The notes under the pieces are model-generated. The model searched no databases. It was not told the origin of the DNA and worked only from the letters and a program-made list of their open reading frames with translations. From Allopusillimonas ginsengisoli (GTDB lineage: Bacteria; Pseudomonadota; Gammaproteobacteria; Burkholderiales; Burkholderiaceae_B), in assembly GCF_004153455.1 (NCBI RefSeq), contig NZ_SDQE01000011.1:1-64000 (forward strand): a DNA stretch of 64,000 bases, given 5' to 3'. Made by a program: the position numbers and the translations under genes. This document shows, in pieces, positions 34,646-41,885 of the stretch. Every line of letters begins with the position of its first letter. The first letter of the stretch is position 1.

Positions 34646-34672
34646 CGGGCGCTGATCAGCGCCCGTTCTGTT
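34646..34672. terminator. Palindromic bidirectional terminator carrying a stop codon
   Basis: CGGGCGCTGATCAGCGCCCG (34646-34665) is a 20-base perfect palindrome followed by TTCTGTTT. It lies 23 bases after the permease stop. The RraA-like gene on the other strand ends inside it: its TGA stop is 34658-34656, at the centre. It should stop transcription from both sides. Confidence 0.7.
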
Positions 34673-35375
34673 TGCGCCAGGCCTCGAACTCGGGCTGTGT
34701 GCGCGGGTCTGTCGCGGGATAGAGTCCGAGTATGGAGCGCCCTTCGCGCACCTTCTCCGTCACGAAATCCTCAAAGGCGGTCATCTCGAACGCTTCCTGG
34801 GCGATCTCGCCGACCAGATGCGCCGGAATCACGACCACCCCCTCTTCATCGCCAAACAGGATATCGCCCGGAAAAACGGGTGCATCGCCGCAGCCTATGG
34901 GTTCATTGATGGCGATCGCCTGATGATGTGTCAGATTGGTGGGAGGAGAGGGGTTGTGATGGTAGGCAGGTATATCCAGCAGAGCGATCTCGGGCGAATC
35001 GCGAAAGCCCCCATCGGTCACAACGCCTGCCACACCGCGCTGCTGGAGACGGGTGACCAGAATGCCGCCAGCCGAAGCGGCGCGGCCATCCTTGCGGCTG
35101 TCCATGACCAGTACCGCGTTCTCGGGGCATTCTTCCACGGCCTTGCGCTGCGGATGGTCATGATCGCGAAAGACTGACAGTTGGTTCAGGTCTTCCCGCG
35201 CCGGGATGTAGCGCAGCGTGAAAGCAGGGCCTATCATGCGGCGCCTGGCCTTGCCGACTGGGTAGACACCCTGGATGAGCTGGTTGCGCAAGCCGCGCTT
35301 GAACAAGGTCGTGGTGACGGTAGCGACGCTTACGTGCTCAAGCTGCGCCCTGATGGCTGGCGTTAATGCGGACAT
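34656..35375 (-). CDS. RraA-like aldolase/lyase family protein
   Basis: A 239-residue member of the RraA/HMG-aldolase fold. The signature GVVTDGGFRD keeps the Arg and Asp that bind substrate and metal in 4-hydroxy-2-oxoacid (pyruvate) aldolases, so it is likely an enzyme rather than an RNase E inhibitor. Another family tract is PVFPGDILFGDEEGVVVIP. It is the last gene of the dehydratase/ABC operon, 10 bases after the dehydratase. Predicted job: cleave the 2-keto-3-deoxy acid made by the dehydratase into pyruvate and an aldehyde. ATG 35375 aligns with the family. Confidence 0.82.
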   Translation of the reverse strand: MSALTPAIRAQLEHVSVATVTTTLFKRGLRNQLIQGVYPVGKARRRMIGPAFTLRYIPAREDLNQLSVFRDHDHPQRKAVEECPENAVLVMDSRKDGRAASAGGILVTRLQQRGVAGVVTDGGFRDSPEIALLDIPAYHHNPSPPTNLTHHQAIAINEPIGCGDAPVFPGDILFGDEEGVVVIPAHLVGEIAQEAFEMTAFEDFVTEKVREGRSILGLYPATDPRTQPEFEAWRKQNGR

Positions 35376-35385
35376 GTATGCACTC

Positions 35386-37113
35386 CTAGAAGATGTCTGG
35401 CTCACCCGCGGTCGGACCAAAGCCGGTCTGCAGGAAATCGAAATCACAACCGCTGTCCGCCTGCTGAATGTGGCGGGAGAACATCCATCCGTAACCGCGC
35501 CCATAGCGCGGGGGTGGCGGCGTTCTGGCTGCTTCGCGCCTGGCCAGTTCGGCGGGTGTGACATTCAGGGAGATGCGGCGTTCGGTCAGGTTTACGGTGA
35601 TTTCGTCCCCCGTTTGCACCAGCGCTAATGGCCCGCCGATATAGGCTTCGGGCGCCACATGCAGAATGCAGGCGCCATAGCTGGTGCCGCTCATGCGCGC
35701 GTCCGAGATGCGCACCATGTCGCGCACGCCCTGTTCAATGAGCTTTTGCGGGATCGGAATCATGCCCCATTCAGGCATGCCGGGTCCGCCTTGTGGTCCG
35801 ACGTTGCGCAGCACCAGCACATGGTCGGCGGTGACCTCCAGATCGGGCTGGTTGATTCTGGCCTTCATGTCCGGATAGCTGTCAAAGACCAGCGCCTTGC
35901 CGGTATGGTGCAACAGGCGTTTCTCGGCAGCCGCTGGCTTGATCACGCAGCCGTCCGGCGCCAGGTTGCCCTTGAGCACCGCCAGCGAGCCCTCAGCATA
36001 AATGGGGTTGTCCAGGCTGCGGATCACATCGTCGTTGTAGACTTCAGCGCCTTGCAGTGTCGCACCGAGTGTCTGTCCGCTGACGGTCATCACGTTCAGA
36101 TCCAGATGGGATTTCATCTGGACCATCATGGCGCGCAGGCCGCCCGCATAATAAAAGTCTTCCATCAGATAGCGGTCTCCCGTCGGCCGAATATTGGCAA
36201 TGACGGGAATCTTGCGGCTGGCGCTGTCGAAGTCGGCCAGGCTGATCTCGCAACCTGCGCGCCTGGCTTGCGCGATGACATGGATGATGGCATTGGTCGA
36301 GCACCCCATGGCCATGGCAACGTGGATGGCGTTGATAAAGGAGGCATGCGACTGTATCTTGTCCGGTGTCAGGTCTTCATGAATCATTTCGACGATGCGC
36401 CTGCCGGATGCGGCGCACATGCGCATATGATTCACATCGGGGGCGGGGATAGAGGATGCGCCGGGCAGCGTCATTCCCAGCGCCTCGGCGATGGCGGTCA
36501 TGGTGCTGGCGGTGCCCATCGTCATGCAGTGGCCGTGCGAGCGCGCAATCCCGCCTTCGATACCAAGCCACTGCACAGGCGTAATCTTGCCCGCGCGCCG
36601 CTCATCCCAGTATTTCCACGCATCGGAGCCCGAGCCCAGGGTCTTGCCTTCCCAGTTGCCGCGCAGCATGGGGCCGGCCGGCACATAGATCGCGGGGACA
36701 CCGGCACTGGTGGCGCCCATCAGCAGCGCGGGCGTGGTCTTGTCGCAGCCTCCCATCAACACCACACCGTCTATGGGATGGCAGCGAATGAGTTCCTCGG
36801 TTTCGAGCGCGAGCAAATTGCGATAGAGCATGGTCGAAGGTTTGACATATTGCTCCGCCAGTGATTGCGCAGGCAGCTCTATGGGAAAGCCGCCCGCTTG
36901 CAGTACACCGCGCTTGATATCTTCGACACGTTGCTTGAAATGCGCGTGACAGGGATTGATGTCGGACCAGGTGTTGATGATGCCCACAACAGGTTTGCCT
37001 GCCCAGTCTTCGGGGCCGTAGCCCATCTGCATCATGCGCGAGCGATGGCCAAAGCCGCGCAAGTCGTCCGGCGCGAACCAGCGCGCGCTTCGTAGCGTTT
37101 CAGGTTTTTTCAT
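35386..37113 (-). CDS. IlvD/Edd-family sugar-acid dehydratase
   Basis: A 575-residue iron-sulfur dehydratase. Cluster cysteines are Cys55 (DINPCHAHF), Cys123 (LMGGCDKTTPA) and Cys196 (GHCMTMGTASTM). The opening LRSARWFAPDDLRGFGHRSRMMQMGY is that of aldonate dehydratases (L-arabinonate-type) rather than dihydroxy-acid dehydratase of branched-chain synthesis. It removes water from a sugar acid to give a 2-keto-3-deoxy acid. It is flanked by transporter genes (17 bases) and the RraA-like aldolase (10 bases). The true substrate may not be a pentonate. Confidence 0.85.
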   Translation of the reverse strand: MKKPETLRSARWFAPDDLRGFGHRSRMMQMGYGPEDWAGKPVVGIINTWSDINPCHAHFKQRVEDIKRGVLQAGGFPIELPAQSLAEQYVKPSTMLYRNLLALETEELIRCHPIDGVVLMGGCDKTTPALLMGATSAGVPAIYVPAGPMLRGNWEGKTLGSGSDAWKYWDERRAGKITPVQWLGIEGGIARSHGHCMTMGTASTMTAIAEALGMTLPGASSIPAPDVNHMRMCAASGRRIVEMIHEDLTPDKIQSHASFINAIHVAMAMGCSTNAIIHVIAQARRAGCEISLADFDSASRKIPVIANIRPTGDRYLMEDFYYAGGLRAMMVQMKSHLDLNVMTVSGQTLGATLQGAEVYNDDVIRSLDNPIYAEGSLAVLKGNLAPDGCVIKPAAAEKRLLHHTGKALVFDSYPDMKARINQPDLEVTADHVLVLRNVGPQGGPGMPEWGMIPIPQKLIEQGVRDMVRISDARMSGTSYGACILHVAPEAYIGGPLALVQTGDEITVNLTERRISLNVTPAELARREAARTPPPPRYGRGYGWMFSRHIQQADSGCDFDFLQTGFGPTAGEPDIF

Positions 37114-37130
37114 TTGCGTGCCTGCGTCAG

Positions 37131-37997
37131 TTAGCTTTGCATGCCCCAGCGGCGTACCGTTTTCTTTTCAATCAGCCTGAAGACAAAGTTTTCGACGACC
37201 AAACCAATGATGATCACGGTAAGCAGGCCAGCAAAGACTGCGGGGATGTCGAGCAGGTTGCGGTTTTCGAAGATGAACCACCCCAGGCCGCCTTTGCCGG
37301 AGGCCACGCCAAAGACCAGCTCGGCGGCGATCAGCGTGCGCCAGGCGAAGGCCCAGCCAATTTTCAGGCCGGTGAGAATGGACGGAAAGGCGGCAGGGAT
37401 GAGAATGCGGGCCACATAGCTCAGGCCGGTCAGCTCGTAGTTGCGCCCCACCATGCGCAGGGTCTGTGATACCGCCATGAACCCTGACTGTGTATTCAGC
37501 GCCACGACCCATACGACAGAGTGCAGCAGCACAAAGACGATGCTGGTGGTGCCCAGGCCAAACCAGATCAGGGCCAGGGGGAGCAGCGCGATGGCCGGCA
37601 GGGGGTTGAACATCGCCGTCATGACTTCGAGAAAGTCAGTGCCAATCTGCGTGCTGATGGCCAGAATGGTGATCACCGCGGCGATGAGTATGCCGATGCC
37701 ATAGCCCATGAGCAACACTTTCAGCGACGTCCAGGCGCGATCGACCAGGACGCCGTCGGCGATGCGATCGATGAATGATTGCACAGTGTCGGTGAGTGTG
37801 GGAAACAGCAGCGGGTTGTCCAGCAAGGTGCCATACACTTGCCAGGCGACAGCCAGCAGCAGGATGATGACGGACTTGCGAACAAACGCATCGGCCCAGA
37901 TCCGGTATATCAAAGGCAGCTTTCGTACAAGAACAGCCTGCTTGTTGTTCTCACTGGCAGCGGTGTCCTGTTTCAGCGTGATCGTAGCGCGCGTCAT
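37131..37997 (-). CDS. ABC transporter permease, NitT/TauT (SsuC-like) family
   Basis: A 288-residue inner-membrane permease with about six spans. The EAA loop is visible (GRNYELTGLSYVARILIPAAFPSILTGLKIGWAFAWRTLIAAELVFG split by positions near 195-240). NitT/TauT family members usually carry nitrate, sulfonates, cyanate or pyrimidine precursors. Here it is coupled to the ATPase (overlap) and to a sugar-acid dehydratase, which suggests an organic acid. ATG 37997 is in the ATPase stop overlap. Confidence 0.9.
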   Translation of the reverse strand: MTRATITLKQDTAASENNKQAVLVRKLPLIYRIWADAFVRKSVIILLLAVAWQVYGTLLDNPLLFPTLTDTVQSFIDRIADGVLVDRAWTSLKVLLMGYGIGILIAAVITILAISTQIGTDFLEVMTAMFNPLPAIALLPLALIWFGLGTTSIVFVLLHSVVWVVALNTQSGFMAVSQTLRMVGRNYELTGLSYVARILIPAAFPSILTGLKIGWAFAWRTLIAAELVFGVASGKGGLGWFIFENRNLLDIPAVFAGLLTVIIIGLVVENFVFRLIEKKTVRRWGMQS

Positions 37998-38776
37998 GCC
38001 GGGTGTGCTCCTTCTTGATCAAACAGCAATCCGTGAATTTCTTGCTCCAGGCCCGCTGCTGCGGCGGCATCGTCGCCGATGGCTTGCACATTGCTGACTT
38101 CGGCCTTGACTTCGCCTGGATGAGGCGACAGCAGCAGAATGCGGTTGCCGATGCGTATGGCCTCGGCGATGGAGTGGGTGACAAACATGACCGTAAAGCG
38201 AGTTTCGTCCCACAACTGAAGCAGCTCGTCCTGCATCTGCCGGCGCGTGAGCGCATCCAGCGCAGCAAAAGGTTCATCCATCAGCAGGATGTCCGGCTCC
38301 ATGCACATACCGCGTGCGATGGCGACGCGCTGCTTCATGCCGCCCGACAGCAGATGCGTATAACTGTCGGCAAACTTGCCCAGATGCACTTTTTCCACAT
38401 AGGCCCGGGCGCGCTCCTGCGCCTCTTTGCGCGGCATTTTGCGCGCAACCAGCAAGGGGAACATGACGTTCTCCAGCACCGTCTTCCAGGGCAGCAATTG
38501 GTCGAACTCCTGGAAGACCATCATGCGGTCGGCGCCAGGACGCTCGACACGCCTGCCCTTGATGCGTATTTCTCCTTCTTCGGGCATCAGATATCCGCCC
38601 ACGGCCTTGAGCAGTGTGGATTTGCCGCAACCCGAGGGGCCAAGCAACACGAAGCGATCTCCCGCATTCACCGTGAAACTCACTTGGTCGGTCGCGGTGA
38701 TGATGGCGTCCGGTGTTTTGTAGCGCAGTGTGACCCGATCGACGTCCAGCAGGGCCTGCGTGGTTGCGGTCGTCAT
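37994..38776 (-). CDS. ABC transporter ATP-binding protein, NitT/TauT family
   Basis: A 260-residue ATPase. Walker A is GPSGCGKST near 45-53, the signature LSGGMKQRV, and Walker B ILLMDEPFAALD. It overlaps the permease gene by 4 bases and follows the binding protein by 2 bases, so it is the middle of the importer operon. C-terminal region is short, with no extra domain. Confidence 0.94.
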   Translation of the reverse strand: MTTATTQALLDVDRVTLRYKTPDAIITATDQVSFTVNAGDRFVLLGPSGCGKSTLLKAVGGYLMPEEGEIRIKGRRVERPGADRMMVFQEFDQLLPWKTVLENVMFPLLVARKMPRKEAQERARAYVEKVHLGKFADSYTHLLSGGMKQRVAIARGMCMEPDILLMDEPFAALDALTRRQMQDELLQLWDETRFTVMFVTHSIAEAIRIGNRILLLSPHPGEVKAEVSNVQAIGDDAAAAAGLEQEIHGLLFDQEGAHPA

Positions 38777-38778
38777 GA

Positions 38779-39792
38779 TCAGCTGCCGTTGAGGTCGGCG
38801 GATTCAGGCAGGAAATAGTCCGTCCATGCGCCGGGTTCGGTTTTCAAAATGCCGACCTTGACCATATGCCTGGCGAACTTCATCGAGCCTGCCGGCGCCA
38901 TCTGAAAGTCCATCATGCCGGGTTGCTTGAGCATGTCCAACAGCTCCTCGCGGCTCGTCTGGTCGCCGCTGATTTCACGATAGATATCCACGGCTTCGGG
39001 CGTATGCGTCTTGATGAAGCCGATGGCTTCTTTGGATGCCGCCAGCACAGCCTTGATGATGACGGGATTGGCCTCAGCAAACTTGGTGGTGGTGAACAGC
39101 GTTGATTGTGACAGTCCGCCATCGATGATGTCGTTCGATCGCAGCAGGACGTGCGCATTGGGCACTGTCTTGAGCTCTTTGTAGTAGAAGGGGGGCGCCG
39201 CGAAGTGAGTACTGATCTCGCCGTTTGGATTGGCCAGCATGGCTGCCGCATCGGGGTGGCCAAGCTGGACGGTATTCGCGTCCAGCCTGGACCAGTTTTC
39301 CGCACCCCATTCTTTTTCTGCCGCCATTTGCAGCAAGATTGCCTGTGTGGAAACCCGTACGGTGGGTACGGCAATCTTGTCCTTGGGCCCAAAATCCTTG
39401 AGCGAATTGATGTTGGGGTCGCGGCTCACCAGCGCCAGCGGCAGCGCCGAGTTGGTGGTAATGCCCTTGACCTTGCCTTTGGTGCGATCCCATAGCAGTA
39501 ACAGATTGCCTACGCCGCTGTTGACGATTTCGACGTTATCCGAAAGCAATGCATCGGTGGAAGCGCCGCCGCTGCTGAAAGAGCGCCAGTTCACCTTCAG
39601 GTCTTTCAAGCCTTCCTGGGCCGCGTATTTTTCAATCAGTTCCTGCTTTTGCATGACGAGGGCAGGCAAATACAGAATGCTCGGCTGCTTGGTGATGGTG
39701 ATCTCGGTTTTTTGCTGCGCGTACGCGCAGGTGCCTGCCATGCCGACGGCAGCCAGGACCACAGCCGCGGCATATTTGCGTGTAGATATCAT
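38779..39792 (-). CDS. NMT1/TauA-like periplasmic binding protein
   Basis: A 337-residue binding protein of the NitT/TauT (NMT1-like) family. The signal peptide ends near residue 25 (GTCAYAQ). Mature regions include SILYLPALVMQKQELIEKYA, GVGNLLLLWDRTKGKVKGI, and NSALPLALVSRD. It is the first gene of the five-gene operon with permease, ATPase, dehydratase and RraA-like aldolase. Ligand unknown; the catabolic neighbours suggest a hydroxylated carboxylic acid. Divergent from the GntR regulator across a palindromic operator. Confidence 0.9.
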   Translation of the reverse strand: MISTRKYAAAVVLAAVGMAGTCAYAQQKTEITITKQPSILYLPALVMQKQELIEKYAAQEGLKDLKVNWRSFSSGGASTDALLSDNVEIVNSGVGNLLLLWDRTKGKVKGITTNSALPLALVSRDPNINSLKDFGPKDKIAVPTVRVSTQAILLQMAAEKEWGAENWSRLDANTVQLGHPDAAAMLANPNGEISTHFAAPPFYYKELKTVPNAHVLLRSNDIIDGGLSQSTLFTTTKFAEANPVIIKAVLAASKEAIGFIKTHTPEAVDIYREISGDQTSREELLDMLKQPGMMDFQMAPAGSMKFARHMVKVGILKTEPGAWTDYFLPESADLNGS

Positions 39793-39852
39793 TGTCTCGC
39801 TCCGTTTGAACTACCTTTGGTGGAAAAGGTGCTGCAAATCCTTTTGAAATAT

Positions 39853-39866
39853 ACTAATATATTAGT
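39853..39866. promoter_or_regulatory. Palindromic operator, GntR candidate
   Basis: ACTAATATATTAGT is a perfect 14-base palindrome (with ATAC/GTGTAT flanks). It lies between the divergent binding-protein gene (start 39792) and the GntR gene (start 39923), in an AT-rich promoter area. A FCD-type GntR protein usually binds a short palindrome like this. Confidence 0.6.
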
Positions 39867-39922
39867 GTATGAGTTGTAAATGATAAATTTTCATCAGCCA
39901 ATTAATTTGATTGTTTTTATCT

Positions 39923-40609
39923 ATGAATGCACCGACCGGGTTTGATCGCGCGCGACATGCGGTACCGCAGCTCTACGAATTGTTGCGGGCCAGAATTGTT
40001 TCGCTGGAACTGGAACCAGGCGCGTCGTTGTCCCGGCCGCAGATGGCGCTGGAATTCGGCATTAGCCAGACGCCGGTGCGCGAAGCCTTGCTGAAACTGG
40101 CTGAAGAAAGACTGGTGGACGTGTTCCCGCAATCGGCCACCCGAGTAAGCCTGATTGATATGGCTTACGCGCAGGAAACCCATTTTCTGCGCCGGGCGAT
40201 AGAGCTGGAATTGGTGCGCGAAATCGCCCTGATGCGGCCGCCTGCGCTACTGGCGCGGCTGGTTGCCCTGTTGGCCCAACAAGAAGCATTGCGCGATGCG
40301 GGCGATTTTGATGGCTTCACCGAAGCCGATCAGGCGTTTCACCGCAGCATGTACCAGGCCACAGGCAAAGATGCCTTATGGAGACTGGTGCGCAGCCGCA
40401 GCGGCCATATAGACCGGTTGCGGCGCCTGCATCTGCCGGCGGCCGGCAAGCTTGATCGCATTGTGGCGGATCACCGTCAGGTGCTGGACGCCATTCAGGC
40501 GGGAGATGCCTTGGGAGCCCAGGATAGCCTGCGCCAGCACCTGTCGGGTACGCTGGAGTATGCGGAAACCATACGCAAATCGCACCCGGGTTTTTTTACG
40601 CCGGGTTAA
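39923..40609 (+). CDS. GntR-family regulator with FCD effector domain
   Basis: A 228-residue regulator: N-terminal winged helix (LYELLRARIVSLELEPGASLSRPQMALEFGISQTPVREALLKL, about 15-55) and C-terminal helical FCD domain with metal/ligand residues (around EADQAFHRSMYQATG and ADHRQVLDAIQAGD). The divergent ABC/dehydratase operon is its likely target; FCD proteins usually sense a carboxylic acid or sugar acid. ATG 39923 is preferred; TTG 39911 lies just upstream in frame. Confidence 0.92.
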   Translation: MNAPTGFDRARHAVPQLYELLRARIVSLELEPGASLSRPQMALEFGISQTPVREALLKLAEERLVDVFPQSATRVSLIDMAYAQETHFLRRAIELELVREIALMRPPALLARLVALLAQQEALRDAGDFDGFTEADQAFHRSMYQATGKDALWRLVRSRSGHIDRLRRLHLPAAGKLDRIVADHRQVLDAIQAGDALGAQDSLRQHLSGTLEYAETIRKSHPGFFTPG

Positions 40610-40616
40610 GAGCGGA

Positions 40617-41621
40617 TCAGATCGTGAACTCGGGGCCGCCGTACTGCTTCTTGACGTGAATCTCGCCGGACAGAATCTGCTTGCGATAGGCCTCAATGCG
40701 CTGTTTCACGTCTTCGGGTGTCTGCTCAGACATAATGAGCCTGACCGCTTCAGGATTCTGCAGCCCAACCTTGAAGATCTCGCCGCGCTTGAACGTATTG
40801 TTCACAACGTCCTTGCACGCTTCGAACACGCCAATCCCCACGTCTGCGTAGGCAGAACCGATGAACACTTCGGGATCGCGGGCAACCCAGTCCGCCACGT
40901 TGCCGATCTGTTTGATGCCCAGGGCGCGGCAGGCTTCGGTGGTGCCGCTTCGGCCCGCATTGAGCATGGTAAAGATGATGTCGGCGCCGGCCTTGGCCTG
41001 TGCCCGGGTGACCCGGTCGGCAAGCGCAATGTCATCCTGGGCGCCCGAGAAGTTGGTGAGCAGTTTGATCTTGGGGTTTACGGTAAAAGCGCCGTCGGCA
41101 TAGGCGGCGCGGCCGCGCAGGCCGGGCGGCACACGGATGCCGGATTGGTGGCCAATCACGCCGGTGCGCGTCATCATGGCTGCATAGGCGCCCCCCAGCC
41201 ATGCCGACTCTTCCTGGAGCACGTCGTAGCTTGAGAGATTGCTGCCTGTGACACTGCCCTGGGTGACGACGAAAAGAATGTCCGGGTGGGCGGCGGCAAC
41301 GCGCTCGGCGGCCTTGTTGTTCTGGCCCCCATGGGCGATGATCAGGTCCGGCTTTGCCGCGGCAAGTTTTTCGAGTCCGGCCGCTTGCGCCTCCGTCTCG
41401 TTGGCGACTTTGTCCAGATAGCTTGCCGTGACCCCCAGGCGACGTTGCGCCAGCATGAGTCCTTCGTAACCAGCCTGCATAAAGCCGCCATCGCTGGTGC
41501 TGCCGCAAAACAGGGCGGCCACTTTGGGCTTGTCCTGGTTCAACCGCAACGGTTGGGAGCAGGCGGCGAGCCCGGATACGGAAGCGGCAAGCAGGATTTT
41601 GCGTCTGAGCGGGTTGAACAT
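40617..41621 (-). CDS. BMP-family lipoprotein (orphan nucleoside/ligand-binding protein)
   Basis: A 334-residue lipoprotein. The signal has lipobox LAAC with Cys near residue 22. Mature protein follows the BMP/Med family (KVAALFCGSTSDGGFMQAGYEGL; AKAGADIIFTMLNAGRSG; VFIGSAYADVGIGVFEACK), whose members bind nucleosides (PnrA) or similar ligands for an ABC importer. No permease or ATPase of that type is near. It follows the GntR stop by 7 bases (convergent). ATG 41621 has a GGAG site. Confidence 0.86.
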   Translation of the reverse strand: MFNPLRRKILLAASVSGLAACSQPLRLNQDKPKVAALFCGSTSDGGFMQAGYEGLMLAQRRLGVTASYLDKVANETEAQAAGLEKLAAAKPDLIIAHGGQNNKAAERVAAAHPDILFVVTQGSVTGSNLSSYDVLQEESAWLGGAYAAMMTRTGVIGHQSGIRVPPGLRGRAAYADGAFTVNPKIKLLTNFSGAQDDIALADRVTRAQAKAGADIIFTMLNAGRSGTTEACRALGIKQIGNVADWVARDPEVFIGSAYADVGIGVFEACKDVVNNTFKRGEIFKVGLQNPEAVRLIMSEQTPEDVKQRIEAYRKQILSGEIHVKKQYGGPEFTI

Positions 41622-41712
41622 GATGTTGTCTCCGTTTTCGTTGTGTACACCGGCATCCCCCGTGGAGCAGGTGATGTGAATGTATGCGAATTTGGCATCG
41701 GACAACGCTACG

Positions 41713-41747
41713 AAAATCGCATAATGGACTTTATAAAAATCGCATAA
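41713..41747. repeat. Direct repeat AAAATCGCATAA upstream of BMP gene
   Basis: AAAATCGCATAA occurs at 41713-41724 and 41736-41747, 23 bases apart (about two helix turns), between the BMP gene and the glcB terminator. The complement TTATGCGA also appears at 51030-51037 before the LysR gene. A regulator site is possible. Confidence 0.5.
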
Positions 41748-41750
41748 AGG

Positions 41751-41798
41751 AAACGCCCCCGGCAAACAGGACTTGTGTCCTGTTTGCCGGGGGCGTTT
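41751..41798. terminator. Very long perfect hairpin (glcB terminator candidate)
   Basis: Bases 41751-41772 and 41777-41798 form a 22-bp perfect stem (GC-rich core, AAACG at the base) around a TTGT loop. On the minus strand, downstream of glcB by 88 bases, the stem is followed by CCTTTATGCG. It should terminate glcB transcription and can shield the BMP gene from read-through. The T run is poor for a classical terminator. Confidence 0.6.
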
Positions 41799-41885
41799 CT
41801 CCGGGCGCTTGCTAAGACTGCGCCGCGCCCTGTCTACTGCAGCGGCCAGCTCAGGCGGATTGCCCGAGACATGGCCGTGCTGGCA

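Noticed and set aside
35659-36864. Plus-strand frame over the dehydratase
   Set aside because: Antisense shadow of an enzyme with three cluster cysteines.
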